The notes: generated by a model not told the origin, from the letters alone. A stretch of DNA of 64,000 bases from Cyprinodon diabolis (GCA_030533445.1 CM060073.1:36721428-36785427), one strand, 5' to 3'; counted from the first letter of the stretch, positions 1 through 12,893 are shown. Made by a program: numbers and translations.

Positions 1-2016
1 TTACTCAGATCAGAGTATTGCTTCACAGTTCACATTTTATAAAACTCCAGTATGCCACATCATCACATTATTACATCATACATGTTTGTAAATGAGGACA
101 CATCCATGGCACCAGCCATAACTATTACAGAATGTCCCAGATAAAAGCACAGATAACTCACTGTTAAGAAAGGTCCATTCTGTCTGTGCCCCCATTTCAT
201 TTCCAAATCTTTGTTTTGTACATAATGAATATGATAACTGCATATTCTGACAGAAGAACTGTCTTAGTTAGATAAACTACCAGGGAAAACATTCATTTTG
301 ACACGTAACAGGCAGGTATTATTAGGACTCAACAGGCTCACATAGCATCAATAAAAATAATCCTAATGGCTATAACTTCATGCTTTAACTGGCTTTCTTT
401 TTCAACTCAAGACACTACTTTGCAATAAAAATAAAGACATTTTTCAGTCATATACATGGACGTTAAAGCCTTTTTGAGTTTTTACAATCCTTCCTGCAAA
501 CTTTGGAACCAAATTACAGCTCCGGAGACTACAGGGCTCTGGGAACTGTCCGTTAGCATTTCATATCTACATCCTTACCGTTATTTGCAAACAAACCATT
601 TATCCCTTTGTATTTAAGCATTGCAAATCAGTTTATTTTTTGTTCGTAGTTAAATATTTCACATTTTTTCCCACAAAACAGATGCAAAGTAAATGGATAT
701 TAATGTGTTTTGTTATTTCCATATTATTGCAAAAGAATACATACTACCACAAGCATGGTAGGTACTAGTGTATATCAGAACACAATGTTAGGAGTTTCTG
801 GATCTTCCTCTTATCCGAGACCAAGTCGCTGGGTTATGCAAAATCACCCAAAAAAAAAAAAAAAAAAAAACAGTTTGCAACCACTGTCTGCTGAATTGCA
901 CAAGCAAATCGCTATCAGCTATAACACAGAAACCATAAGATCAGACCCTTCGTGTGACAGAATACAAATCTCCTGAAGACATCCTGCTCCCCATGAATCA
1001 TGGTAATAGCAGCACGCTACAGTGGGAATTCTTATATCTGGCCAGACATTGGGGTTAGAGTTTATACACAGACAAAGGGATAAAAACAGAGCAATAAAAA
1101 AAAGAGAGGGTGCAAAATATCCAAGGACTTTCCTTACAGCAGGCACACAGCCAGACCTTTATGTAATATGTAAAAAGGCTCAGAGCAAAATAAATCTGGC
1201 AGCTATGCAGGATTTACAAAATTTATACTCATAGAAGCTCTTTACTGCATCTGATTAAGATTAAGCTATTCTGCCAAGAAGAATACAAAGATGATAGATC
1301 CATATCCCAAAACACTCTGAGCTGTAACTGCAGAGAAAAGTGGTTTTATAAAGTACTGATTCAGGGAAGACTGAATATATACTCATTTTTTCAACTTTTT
1401 ATTTATACACTAAATTAAAGTGTGCCTAATTTTTAACTCATATGTATAGCCTTGTGATGCTATATTACCTAAAATCCCAACATGGTTCATTTAAGGTTGT
1501 GGCATTGAGGCCAGGAAATGCTGAAAAAGTTTAATAGCTATCAATCATTCCACAAAGCCTTGCAGGTTATGTGATAAATCTTAGAGACAGATCATTATAA
1601 AATGGGGATTTTTGACATTTAATTAAATTTCAGCCTGATTTCTTTTTCTATGGAAATTACATTGCACCACATTTCCTTTGGCACTGTGGTTCTGATATCT
1701 GTTTATGTAAATGGTTTGTTGAAAGATTTGGTTGGATAGGTCTGTTGAAGATCAACAAAGATGGAGAAACTGCTAAAATAGACACTACAGACTTTATATA
1801 GACATTTAATGCTAATATATAATAACTGTTTTGATTTTTTTTAAAGACAGGTATTAGGAGCTATTGTGAGGAATTACATGTAACTCTAGAATTAGGCATT
1901 CTGTTTTGCTGTTCAAAAGTGAAGACGATGGGTTTAAGAGGGAATTGAGTATATAGTTGTTATCTTCACTTAACAAATTGATTACATTTTCAGTGTTTGT
2001 GTATTGCAATCCTCAC
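1..2016. other. No gene recognised; downstream side of the lectin gene
   Basis: No exon or known repeat could be identified in this AT-rich stretch. It lies downstream of the last recognised exon of the minus-strand lectin gene, so it probably contains that gene's missing cytoplasmic-tail exon and 3' UTR. A 20-base poly-A run at about 850-870 is the only low-complexity feature. Confidence 0.4.
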
Positions 2017-2107
2017 CTGTTGGAATACACACTGAGGATGAAAATTGCAGTTCCTAGGACAAGAGCCAAAGAGCTCAACACCAGCATGGTTATCTTCCAT
2101 CCCATTC
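2017..2107 (-). CDS. Lectin gene exon 5: transmembrane helix
   Basis: The acceptor is TGTGCAG and the donor AACAG|GTGAGG. The exon encodes about 30 residues beginning MGWKIT and continuing with an uncharged run LVLSSLALVLGTAIFILSV, long enough for one membrane span. It follows exon 4 in phase 1. Confidence 0.72.
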
Positions 2108-5100
2108 CTGCACATACAGTATAGATATGTAAGCTGACCAGTTTATTATTTTTTTTCTTACGCTAGATTTTATATTTTTGTTTAAATAAGTCATATCTGA
2201 GTCTGTAACTGAGTCTTCACAAGTGCTGTACCACATTCACAGAAACATTTGCTCACCATTATTAAAGAATTACCTCTCCCTAGTGGTTGTGTAAAGCAAT
2301 TACAGTAAATTGGGAAGTAAATAATTGCAACCTGACTTACAACAGAGTATTAGTAACAAGTTCAACCCTTTTGTGAATTACAGTTTGCTGAATTTACCAT
2401 AATCCATAGTGTAAAAAACCATGGTGGGATCTGCAGGAGATTTGGTGCCAAAGGGATAAGGGATTATCCCATTCTTTACAGAATAAGCTTCTGTCCCGTT
2501 TAAGCCCATTATACCTGCAACTGGACACGAAGGGGAAAAAAAGAAGACCCAAGTTATTAAGAAGCCTGTATTGAAAATAAATGATTAAACCCTTTTTTGG
2601 GGGGATTAATTAGAAAGCAAACATGCATTCTGAAAATTTAGTGATTTTCAAATGCTATCAAGTTTTGCTGAGTACATATTGTAGTTCTACACATTGTTTT
2701 TATGGTTGAAAACACAAATTCTGAGCTAAAGTACAAGAGTTAAGAGCGGATCATGTTTCAGTCAATCAGAAAAACCACTGGTGATCTCATCATAGGGGGA
2801 TAATGGCTGGATCATTTGCTTTTAGAAGAAATGGTCTACATACATTTCTTTCATTAGCTTTTGCAACTAATTTGCCACATTTAAAAGCATCATTAAAATA
2901 AAAGCTTCTCATGAGCAATACTCTAAAAGGTTTTGGTGGCTGATTTAGATACATTAGCACTTGCAGCAGTCTAGTATTGATTTTCTTTTAAGTTGTGTTT
3001 ACAGCACTATGAAAACAGGGATTCCTTTAAACATAAAAAAATAGGTGAACCTATTTTATATCCCCACACGATTACCAACTACAGGAATAAAGCAAGCTCA
3101 TTATATTTATTACCTGGGTACATTTTAGTAAACTAAGTTACGGCAACTACAAAAAAGGATTAAAAAGAGGACAGCTGGACTTTTGAAGTCTGACCACCTT
3201 CCATTTAAGCCTGTTTGGTGGTAGACCAGCAATCTTCATCACACTGTTTTCAATGCAATTCACAAATGAATGTAGCACACAGATTTAGGAGTAAGAATTT
3301 GTTTAGTTCTTACATGGTTTCTCATGCATGGGTCTTTCAGATGACAGAGTTTCAGAAATCTCAGTTTTTTCTTCCTTCAAATGATGAGATTGGTTTTCTT
3401 TATGGTCTCTCCTGTTACACAGCGTCTGGTTATCAAGAGCGCGCCACTTGCTGCCCTGCTTTGCAAAACAGAAGGTATCATGAGATAAAATAAAACCAAC
3501 TAAAACTTAGCCACAAGTATTATAAGAGAGACTGGGACTACCTGCTTATGTTCCCTCGACAGAAAAACTAAAGAGGAATCTTTTGTTGCACTTAAGTGAA
3601 GCCTATTCTCTATCAGAGTAATATGGCCTTTCTTTGAGCAGGTCCATGCCTGACCACTCGCCTCTCTTTCTACATCGTCTGTCAAAGCTCCATCTTTGAA
3701 AATGCAGGACTGCAAAACAACACCTTCATACTCCTCCCTCGGTGCGGTCAGACATTCTCTGGTGTGTTGGTTGATGAGAGCTTTGCCCCCTGGTAGCCAG
3801 TGCCATTCTTGTACAGTTGAATATGTGTTGCACTCTCCCAGTGTTACTTGACCTTCTTTTTTTCCTTCTGGCACCTGCAGGCATTTACCCAGAAGCTTGT
3901 TCCGGATCTTTAATCCAGACGCCCCTAAGAAGGGAACATAAAGCAGCTGTTTTCTGATAAGAAATTCTGTATACAACTAAACAATCTAGTATGAGTTATG
4001 CATAGCGGTTGTGGAAGACTTTTACAAAAGAAAGTTCCATTTCAATTAATTGGTTCTGTGTGGTGTGCGAACACCACACAGAACCAATGTGAAGTACATA
4101 ACAATAGAAAATGACATCAAGATAAAAGCTAAAACTAAACATGAACCAACCAATAAAAATGAGGTTAGTAATCATGAAACAGGGGTAAGAGCAGTATTAT
4201 AAACTGGAATTTAGACTATGTTATATTAGGATGCAAGTGACTTGAAACATTTGCTTATTTGTTGTTTTAGCAACAAGTTAAGATATAGAAATTATATTAG
4301 AGCAATAAAGAATGTTTATTTTTAAAAGAAAAAATGTTTACTTATTAAAATGTATATATGCACTAAACATGCCGTCAAGATTATTATGTTTTTTGGGTCA
4401 TGAATAACTTTATCAATACAACACGGTATGAAGGTGATCAGCCAGTAGCATTGTGGAGATTTTACGGCCCAGGCATTTTAGTAGAGGCCTTCTTTAGGTC
4501 ATCTGCTTTGCTGGCTTTGGTGTATTTATCTTTCTCTCCTTTAAAACAGTTAAAGCATAAAAGTATTGTAGAAAAATTATGGCTGCAACGACTTTTGGGT
4601 CGTCAAATCACCACAAACCGTGGAAGATTAAGGGTGGGATGCTGAATCTCTGACTCTGTGTTCAATTCATAAATAAGATGGAAAAATTACTTTTGTTCAG
4701 AACTGGGACTGGTTTGGGAGTAGCTAAACTAATTTCAGGCTAGGATATGTCTGTCTGTAGCTCTAGACCAAGGGTCTGCAACCTTTCAAATCCAAAGAGC
4801 TATTTTGCCCCAAGCTCAAACCTTAAAAGCAGATTGGTCAATACAAACAAAAGATTGGTTGGTTGGATTTTACCTATCTACCTATCGTTCTGGATGGTAG
4901 TTATGTGTCTAACAATTATTCGGTTAAAACAACCAATCTATTTGGAATTTTTTTTTAACAAATGTATATTGGTAAAATGGCTAACAAATATTAGTTAATA
5001 ATGTAACAACATTGAAAGCCAGGACCAGGGTTTGAACGACTAACCCTATGATTGCAGAGGAAACTCATTCATTAAACACCACTGTCACCGCTAATGAGTT

Positions 5101-7310
5101 TTGGGACTTACTAATAGTTAATCCTAATGTTACAAACAAGATTAATGCCAAGATTAGCATGCTGTGCATGTACGCATCATTGTAATTTTTCTCTTTGTCC
5201 ATAACTAATATACACTACAATACAGCCGAGCATTTAGAGTAGTAAACCATCAGTTACCATTTCTGTTGGTTGTTTGGTTGAATTGGTTGATCCAAAACCA
5301 ATGGCTATGTCATTTTTAGACCAATATATTGCTTAACCTAACCAAAATTAGTTTAACCAACTAGCTGTTTTTCCAACCAATCCATTCTTAGAGTGCAGCT
5401 AATTTAAAGTCATTAAGAGCCGCAAATATTACATGGTTTTTAAATAAAACAGTAGTTATTATTTTGGTTATAGAAACTTCTTATGCCATTTTATGAAGCA
5501 ACAAACATTTTTTTAACCCTTTAACACCAAGTGTATCATATTTGAGTGTTTTTAAGACCTCTACATATTCAGTGTGATACTTAAAAAACAAAGAAAAACA
5601 AAAAGCAACCCTGGTTTATGCAATCGGAAGCTCACAGTGAATAAACAATGCACTGTACAGAAATTTCTAATGTATCATAAATGACATAACTAAATCATCT
5701 AATTTAGATTATTCCAAATTGGTGGAGTTTTTTTCTTTTTTCTTGTCAGAATGATGAACAGTTTAAAAATGTGTCAATAATATAATGGTTTGTGTTTTAA
5801 AGGGTTAAAATAAGGATAAAGATGATGAATGGATTATTTTTTTACTGGATATTATTTAAAAACATTAACACACAGTTTCCAAACTAATAACAAGAAATAT
5901 AGTACTAAAAACATATGTCTGCTTCTTTAAAATCACTATAATGAGAAAATTCAGTTAAAATATTCTTTAGAAAAAACACTAAAGCTTCAACTAATGCTAT
6001 TTCTTCAAAACCATTAGTCGGTTCCTTGATTATTTCTGGCCAATATTAAGAGCCATTGTAGAGGGTCCATAGAGATGCTGCCAAGGGTTGCAGACCCCTG
6101 GTCCAGAGAGAATGAATGCAGAATCCATGAATTGTGAATCACCATATTATGGAAAGTGCTGTAGTTTCTTTTTTTTTTTTTTTTTTTTTAACAGTGTCCT
6201 GTCTGGCATTGTGGCAATAAGAATAATTGTCTTGATGCCAAAAGGAGCCCAACAGATTTTACTTTCACAAGTGTAGCGGTATGGCAATTGCCATACTGCT
6301 CCACTTGTTTCATGCATATAAATTGCTTTATTATAATTATGCAGGGAGTTTTACAGTTTATATGGACACTGCAATGTAAGTAGAGCAGAAAAACAGAAGA
6401 AGAAAAAGGAAAAAAAAAGAAAAGGAGAAAAGATGAAAGAAAGAGGAGATAGAAAGTGCTGTAGTTTCTATTGTTTCCACCAAAGCTTTGATGCATTCCA
6501 GTTGCTGATGTTTCTATTTCAACAGTTTGTCTTTCCACTTAACTTTCTGTATTAGTCACACAACACATGCTGTTTTTTAAATTTTTTTTTTGAAAATGTA
6601 AGATAATCATCAGTTGTAAACCATAATAAACAAATTAAAAGCAACAAATATAACTCTAATCTGGGTAATTAATGTAACAAGAGTTGCACTTTCTTTAGTG
6701 GGTTATTGAACTAAAGAAAAACAATCTGTCATGTTATAACTTAGTGCACCTTATGTTGTTGACTAAAGATTTTCAGTTCTTGATTTTAAAACACCTGTAA
6801 TTGACATGAATGGCCCCCATCCCGGAGAACAACACAACAATGAGCTACCAAAACTAAAAATCATATATTACAAAGAATATTTAAAATTAAGGCTAGGATG
6901 GAATTAATTCTTAATTCATATTTTAATTTAAAAATCTTTAAATAAAGGAGTAATTATTCAAAAATGACTACCGTTTTACCTAATGACAGATGGAAACTTC
7001 AGTGTTTCATTTAAAGTCTTGCCTGAATGCTTACAGCAGAGGCATCAGGGTTATACCAGCATTTTATTAGACTTCAGGATTTTTTTCCACGTGTTTAAAT
7101 TGTCAGCTCCTAGATTATTTTATTTCAGGACATAGGCCTATTGTTGACAAATTAAGTCTAAAACAACGCTGCTGCTCTAATAGGTTAGTCTACTAAACTG
7201 TGCAAAGTTAGATTTGAATAATCCAGCGGAAATTACACACTGCAACAGATTTTACCTCTGAAAATGACAAGGATAAGGAAAAAGAAGGAAGGAAGCCGAT
7301 TTCCTCGCAT
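2017..7310 (-). CDS. Ricin-B-type lectin, single-pass membrane protein (five exons, 3' end missing)
   Basis: Exons on the minus strand are 7256-7310, 3542-3924, 3314-3455, 2398-2514 and 2017-2107. All have GT donors and AG acceptors, and the phases match across every junction. The assembled 262+ residues read: signal peptide (about 1-19), beta-trefoil lectin domain (about 20-165), a charged linker with NQT and NGT sequons, then a hydrophobic helix at about 238-258. The lectin domain shows the family's Cys pairs and Q-x-W-like signatures (QEWHW, QAW) and a GSKWRALDNQTLC segment typical of CysR/ricin-B folds. The expected product is a type I surface or endomembrane protein with a sugar-binding-type ectodomain; a ligand cannot be inferred. 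The last exon recognised ends in phase 2, so at least one more tail exon must exist below 2017. I do not recognise the orthologue. A decayed gene is unlikely because five exons are open. Confidence 0.72.
2398..2514 (-). CDS. Lectin gene exon 4: juxtamembrane linker
   Basis: A 117-base exon with acceptor TTGCAG|GTAT and donor TTATG|GTAAAT. It encodes 38 residues with a possible N-glycosylation sequon (NGT) and a Pro/Tyr-rich stretch, just before the membrane helix. No domain is recognised. Confidence 0.65.
3314..3455 (-). CDS. Lectin gene exon 3: end of lectin fold and charged linker
   Basis: A 142-base exon. It opens with GSKWRALDNQTLC, which matches the closing strand of ricin-B/CysR domains, and continues as a Lys/Glu/Ser-rich linker. 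The donor is CCAT|GTAAGAAC. The acceptor chosen is AAAGCAG|GGC; an in-frame alternative 6 bases upstream (TTGCAAAG) would add two residues. Confidence 0.65.
3542..3924 (-). CDS. Lectin gene exon 2: ricin-B / CysR beta-trefoil domain
   Basis: A 383-base exon carrying most of the lectin domain: LLGKCLQV, a first loop ending GECNTY, then EWHWLPGGKALINQHTREC and SGQAWTCSKKGHITL. The spacing of Cys pairs and Trp residues fits the repeated lobes of a beta-trefoil. The acceptor is CTTCTTAG|GGGC and the donor AAGCAG|GTAGTC. The open frame runs through the flanking introns in both directions, but the consensus splice sites and domain edges define the exon. Confidence 0.78.
4049..4088. repeat. Perfect inverted repeat, 18-base arms, 4-base loop
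   Basis: The arms at 4049-4066 and 4071-4088 are exact reverse complements around the loop GCGA. It lies in the first intron of the lectin gene, between repeats of other kinds. It could fold as an RNA hairpin in the pre-mRNA or be the relic of a small inverted-repeat element. Confidence 0.85.
4769..6100. mobile_element. Decayed hAT-type non-autonomous DNA transposon
   Basis: The ends are inverted copies: the left begins CAAGGGTCTGCAACC and the right, read in reverse, CAGGGGTCTGCAACC, the Charlie-like hAT terminal pattern. Next to each end, octamers CTCTAGAC and GTCCAGAG agree at five of eight positions, consistent with an aged 8-base hAT target duplication. The interior is AT-rich with no recognised transposase. 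Confidence 0.65.
6152..6469 (-). mobile_element. Retroposed insert with 18-base target-site duplication
   Basis: The sequence GAAAGTGCTGTAGTTTCT occurs at 6152-6169 and again at 6452-6469. Between them, 6170-6451 opens with a T run on the plus strand (a poly-A tail on the minus strand) and ends in a purine-rich block. That layout is diagnostic of LINE-type target-primed insertion in minus orientation. The source (LINE 3' end or processed transcript) is not identified. It includes the palindrome GTATGGCAATTGCCATAC. Confidence 0.75.
7256..7310 (-). CDS. Lectin gene exon 1: start codon and signal peptide
   Basis: From the ATG at 7310 the exon encodes MRGNRLPSFFFLILVIFR, a basic N-terminus followed by a hydrophobic core, then the donor AGAG|GTAAAA in phase 1. 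This fits the phase of the lectin exon at 3924. The upstream sequence is comparatively GC-rich, consistent with a 5' UTR and promoter. Confidence 0.7.
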
Positions 7311-7739
7311 AGCGACAGCAGTCAAAGATAAAAACTTGAGTTTTCCCCAGAGAGCTTCTATTTAGCAACAAGGGGGAGGGGGCAAAACTTCCCACAGTCA
7401 GTGCGCACTGCAGGGAGGGGACGCGAAATAAATGTCTTAAAGGGGACACGCAGATATATTTTTATATATATAATATTGTATAATATTGTCTTAAACGTGA
7501 CTTTTAAAATAAAATTACCATTTATAAATAAGAATAGCTTTTTTTTTTTGGTAACAGGATGTTCAACTATCAGCACCAAAGTAAAAAGGCTATGGAATAC
7601 AAAATGTAGCTTACAAAAAAAAAAATAAAAACTTTTTCTTTGGTTTTTTAATGATAAAAGTTGAACGTGAAAGAATTTGAAGGATCCTCAATGAAATGAT
7701 TTGTAATTGTCTTACTTTTTATGTACCTGTCATTTAATT

Positions 7740-7862
7740 TAATGTATTTCTGTTTCTTATATAACTTTGCTGCCTCTTGGCCAGTACACCCTTGAAAAAG
7801 ATGTTTTTAAACTCAATTTGATTTTTTCCCCCTGGATAAATAAAGGTTAAATAAACAAAAAT
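7740..7862 (+). repeat. 3' tail of a fish LINE-type repeat
   Basis: The stretch TTTGCTGCCTCTTGGCCAG, followed by a block ending GGTTAAATAAACAAAA, matches by memory the very common 3' terminus of a teleost non-LTR element. Only the tail is present. It lies upstream of the lectin gene. Confidence 0.5.
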
Positions 7863-10030
7863 GTATTTAGTTTTAGATATGTGTTTGTGGTTTTGTCTGT
7901 GTAAATGAAAAGCAGGTGCGGAAAAACATGGAAGAACCCAAATACTTCTGGTCTAAGATTACACTGTAACCTTTTGTGGCATATATGTCTTAAATATTCA
8001 TTATAACTGTTTTTAAACTCAGGGAGATGAAATATAATATTTACATATTGCTACTAACATGGGGACAGTTAATCAACAAATATTTAACTAATTGCAGCTT
8101 TCAAAACAAATCTGTTGTTAGAATATGTACACAGCATGTTACAAAGAGGACATATGAAAAAGCCATTGAAAACGTACAAAACTTTAACCTTACTTTATAT
8201 ATTAAAAACATGAGAAGTATTTTGTAAAATGGAAATTCAGCCTTTTGTCTCACCGCCTTGTTTCCCACCCTGCCTAAGGAGAATAGGACTTTACAAGCAC
8301 TTTGCCAAGACTCCATAGACTACTAATGAGTTTTAAAGAGCATAAATCTGCTATTAGAAGAAAACAGGACTCTCTTTCAAATAGAACATCCCCACTCGTC
8401 GCTATGAGAAGCTAGAAAGCTTTTGTGGACTTGCTTGATCATGTGATGTTTTCCTGTAGCTCAACCCCCAACAAAGAATGTTTTCATAAGAACACAAACA
8501 GAGTATTAGAATATTATATTTGACCAAAAACTCCACCATATTGCAGATGCAATATTTGTAAATACACATAAACAAAGAAACAACATAAGACCAAAGCTGT
8601 CAGTTTCTCTTTATTGACACAAAACCACTCCTTGAATAATTTAAAAGGCACCACCATTTATTTTGGACAGGAAAAAAACAGACCAGAGTTCATTTTACAG
8701 AGGGCACAACACACAGTAGATCTCAGTATTTTGAACAAAACATTTAAAAAGACTTTAAAACTGCCTTTGTTTGACATTTAGCTTTTGACTTTTAATATTT
8801 CTGTAGAAAATACCTGGTTGTGTGTGGGAAGAATCTTGACCAGGAATAAATTCATCCGAGAACCAGATCTGGATATTTGTTATTCATTTGCTGTTTAGTC
8901 TTTTTATATATGATTATTCATAAACATGTCTCTTGAATCCATAAATTACCAACAAAATAACAAGAAAACAAAAATAAAAAAAAATAAAAAGTTTAAGTCT
9001 TTCTTAGTAGCATTGGCCTAGATAGTTGGACTGGACAATATATACATATATAAATATTGAGAGCATAAAAAAACAACAAGTGGAAAACAGAAAAAGGCTG
9101 TAGTATTTTTAAAAGGCAATACAGATTCATTTTGTATCAGGTGTGCAGTTGTATGTGAACCTGAGCGTGAATGGCACTAAACTCATGACTCGGGCATCAG
9201 CAGTCTTACCTTACCATAGTCGAATCAAGGTCAAATTTACAACTTTTGAAATGGCTGACATGTCTTGGCATGTTAAGCTTTAATTTGAAATAAGGGACAA
9301 ATCCAAACTCCTGAGAAACGTCCCCACACTATTATCCCTTCTGCACCGAAAATAACACTTAAAACAATATAGTCAGAAGATGCATGCATACATACCACGG
9401 ACGTCTATCTTTTAGGTTTCCTATGCCTGTGTTTCTACTAAAGCTATTATGATTAAGCCATGATAAATAAAATCTTCAAATGATGTCTAAGCTGCTGTAA
9501 ATGTCAGCATCACAGATATCATGGGGTAGCATCAATCAACCCTTTCCTATGCTGCATGTTGACTTTAAAACACAATAAATTTACATCTTTTCACAATCAG
9601 ATTAAATCCCATTTTCTTTGGAGGCCAAAAACGGACAAATTCACCAACAATACCATAAAAGGAATAAAGTTTAATAAATGTACGTTTTATCTGTATAATA
9701 AATAATCCCATAACTCTATTGGAAAGTGCACAATTTACTAATTTATTTTCATTAGAAAATTAAACATACATTAAAAAAACTAAATACTTAAATGTAGTTC
9801 ACAAATAATTTAAAATGCATGTTTTGCCTGCCATAGATTAATAAAAATGAAGAAAAAAAAACATGTTTAAAAAAGAAAATGATAAATTCAAACTAGTAAT
9901 TCAAATAACACAAAACTGAAAAAAGTTTAAATGAAAAAAAGAAGAAAATACTATTATTATTAATAATAATTTAGTCAAAGAAAATATCAACATTTTTGTG
10001 GAAAAAATTATCAAACACAAACTGACCCAG
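7863..10030. other. Intergenic, no gene recognised
   Basis: AT-rich sequence with many stop codons in all frames and no splice-bounded coding segment or repeat that I can name. A minus-strand AATAAA at about 8611 leaves open a 3' UTR, but no coding exon was found to go with it. Confidence 0.45.
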
Positions 10031-10233
<203 letters not shown>

Positions 10234-10339
10234 CACTCATTTTTTAACATATACATCAAAATGTTAATTTATATACTTAATGGTAAGTGGCTGGGGAGAA
10301 GGACAGCTGGGGAAGCGGAGGATGGATGGATGGATAATT

Positions 10340-12000
10340 AATGGTAGTTAGGTTACTATTAAATAATAAAGATTTTGATGCTGCCCAATTAAAAATCTAG
10401 CTCTAAATAGTACTTAATAAATGTTAAGGCTTAGACGAAGCTAACAAGACAGAACGCCTGGTAGCATTTCTGAGCTGTTGTTAATAAAGCTCAAAGGAGC
10501 TTTATGTCATTAAGAGTTTAGACTCTAATATAACGTTAACATTCATGTCTTTTATCAAAATGCTCATTCCTTTTCTATTACCAAAGTCTGACCAAAACTC
10601 AGTGCACGAGAATCCTGTCTTCTAATGTCTAGCTCAATCAAAAAACGTTAAGAATCAATAGACAAAATGTTATCATCCCTGATTAAGCAAATCACTAAAT
10701 AAAACATTATTTGGACAAATAATGTTTTATTAACCTCACCTTAGATTTGCATTGTGAATTGGTTTGAAGAGATTCCAACTGCTCTAAATGAGTTAAAAGC
10801 TAATGTGATCAATTCCAAATGCTTTACGATAAACTTTGGTTCTCAAACACAAATCCATGCTAAGCTGTGATCTCATTGATTATGGTTTTCAACCATGTTT
10901 TACCTTTGTTTTTGTACACAGTAGTCAAGTTAAGTTGAGTCTCACTAGTTTTAGTCAAGAGTTTTTAACTGAAATATGTTTAACTGAATGGTTTTTGTCA
11001 ATAAACTCTTATATTTTGAATGGTAGTTGTGGTGAATTTATTCCATACCAAAGCAGAATGATCTCTTTGAACTAGCCTAACTAAATGTGAGATTAAATGT
11101 GTAATTTAATTTAATTAAATGTGTAACTTGCAGGCAAGAAGGATTTTGGCCGCTGGCAGGTGGAGTAGTTTAATAGGCTATGTTTGACCATGATTTGAGC
11201 TCGATTAACATTTTCATTTGTCCTCCTAACACACACAGCCCTTGTGTTAATAAACAATATATGATGTCTGAATGTTATCTGATTAAATGATATATTTACC
11301 TCCCCTATTGGGGTCGGCAATAAAAATATTACATTTGCACAACAGTATGAATACAAACCCTTTATCTGTCTAATGTCAAAGTTGCCTGCCTTCCTGTATA
11401 GGATTTTATTGGACAAAAGAGTTTAAAGAAATGTTTGTGCTAATAAGTTTGCTCTAATAAATATTTGCTCTAATAAGTTTTAATAGCAAACAAATATTTC
11501 ACCTTTCATTTTACAAAGTTCAAGACCTTACTTATAAGCAAACATGTTATATTACAGAAAATATTTGTTGAAGCAGGACCAGCATGCTCAGAGGAAGCAG
11601 CGTAAATGTGTTTTACATTTGCCTCTGTAATGGTCTGCGGTTTGGTTTGCTGCCTTACTGGAAAATGAGCACTCAACTAAATTAGATTACCAGGCTAAAA
11701 GATGAGAGAGCATCATGAAACATGGTTGATCAAACATCCAACATCACTTTTTAGGATATCAGCCTTTACATTTCTCACATATTGCCTTAATTATTGGCTA
11801 TTTAAATGTTTTTTCCTTCAGTCAAATATTGATAATACTATCTTAATCCCCCCCCGCCAAAAAAAAAAAAAAAAAAAATAACACATGTATATTAGAATCA
11901 AATCAACAAATGATCATTAAAAATAGTAAAAAAGGTCTCTTTACTTACTGATGATCCTACATCCTGAACGAATTACAAAGATAGGTAAAGCAGGTCTAAA
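10340..12000. other. Intergenic, no gene recognised
   Basis: AT-rich with no supported exon. A C-run followed by a poly-A run (about 11848-11878) is low-complexity sequence. Confidence 0.45.
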
Positions 12001-12482
12001 CCAATTCTAGGATAATGGATATGATATGTAGCCAGTGTTTGTTAACCTGCTGTAGCCATGTTGCTCAGTTTGGTGTTGTAGCTGTCCTGGCTGACTCTAG
12101 CCAACCTGACCTTGGTTTCTGCGAAAAAAGACTTGATTTCTTTTGTACACAGGTTGCAGCCAGCACAAACATTCTTGACTGTAATCATATATTTCTCTCT
12201 TTTTTTTAGTATCTTTGCTAAACTAGCCCACTTCCTTATTCTTTTCATATTTAGAAGGCTGTTGGTGTCTCCCTTATTATACTGTGCCTCCTGCAGCTGC
12301 AGGGGGCAATATGCATCAGCAGAGACGTGATACTACATTTATTTTCTTCTTTTTAAAATGACAGGGCCCTTTGCATCTTCATTTCCTTCTATATATTGTG
12401 CTCTGTTTAATAGTTTAGTTAAAGGAAACACATTGTGACCACCACAGTTGGACCTGGAACAAAATGCTTAAGTGGTATTTAA

Positions 12483-12636
12483 AGGTCCCATATAGTGCAA
12501 AATTAACTTTATTATCCAGCGTGGGGGCTGGATAAGGACATTTTAGTAAAGACCATCTGCCTAATTTGAGGCATTTTCCTGCACACACAGCAAAAACATG
12601 CTCTTTTATTTTCAAATGTAGCATAAAATGGGACCT
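12483..12636. mobile_element. Short TTAA-flanked MITE (154 bases)
   Basis: The terminal inverted repeats AGGTCCCATA and, at the far end, AAATGGGACCT are each bordered by TTAA (12479-12482 and 12637-12640). TTAA duplication is characteristic of piggyBac and Kolobok transposases. It carries no coding capacity. It lies just downstream of arrestin copy A. Confidence 0.75.
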
Positions 12637-12887
12637 TTAAGGGCCAAAAGAGTCAGTATTTTTCCCAAACCAATATGTTACCACCACCTGTCTAAGAAAT
12701 TCAAAAGGGTGTATCCATGCATACAATATTGACTATTCATAATACCGTCTAAATGTGAAAGCTGAGATTAATAGTCTAAACATTTTAGCCTGAGGTTTCC
12801 TTGTTTTTTTTTGACAATTCTCACTCAACATAAGAAAGGCTTGGATATAAAAAATAACAGAAGATCAACAGTTTCTGAAGCACCATA

Positions 12888-12893
12888 TTTATT
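12888..12893 (-). terminator. Candidate polyadenylation signal of arrestin copy A
   Basis: Minus-strand AATAAA about 830 bases downstream of the stop codon, in sequence still shared with copy B. The 3' UTR would thus span about 12870-13720. It is the best candidate by position only. Confidence 0.4.

Noticed and set aside
1260..1346. Possible tail exon of the lectin gene (minus strand, acceptor TTTCTCTGCAG, reading AQSVLGYGSIIFVFFLAE)
   Set aside because: A good acceptor and a protein-like reading, but its phase does not match the donor at 2017, and the phase-compatible reading is unconvincing.
8600..8700. 3' UTR of another minus-strand gene (AATAAA near 8611)
   Set aside because: No coding exon upstream of it could be found before the arrestin cluster; one hexamer is not enough.
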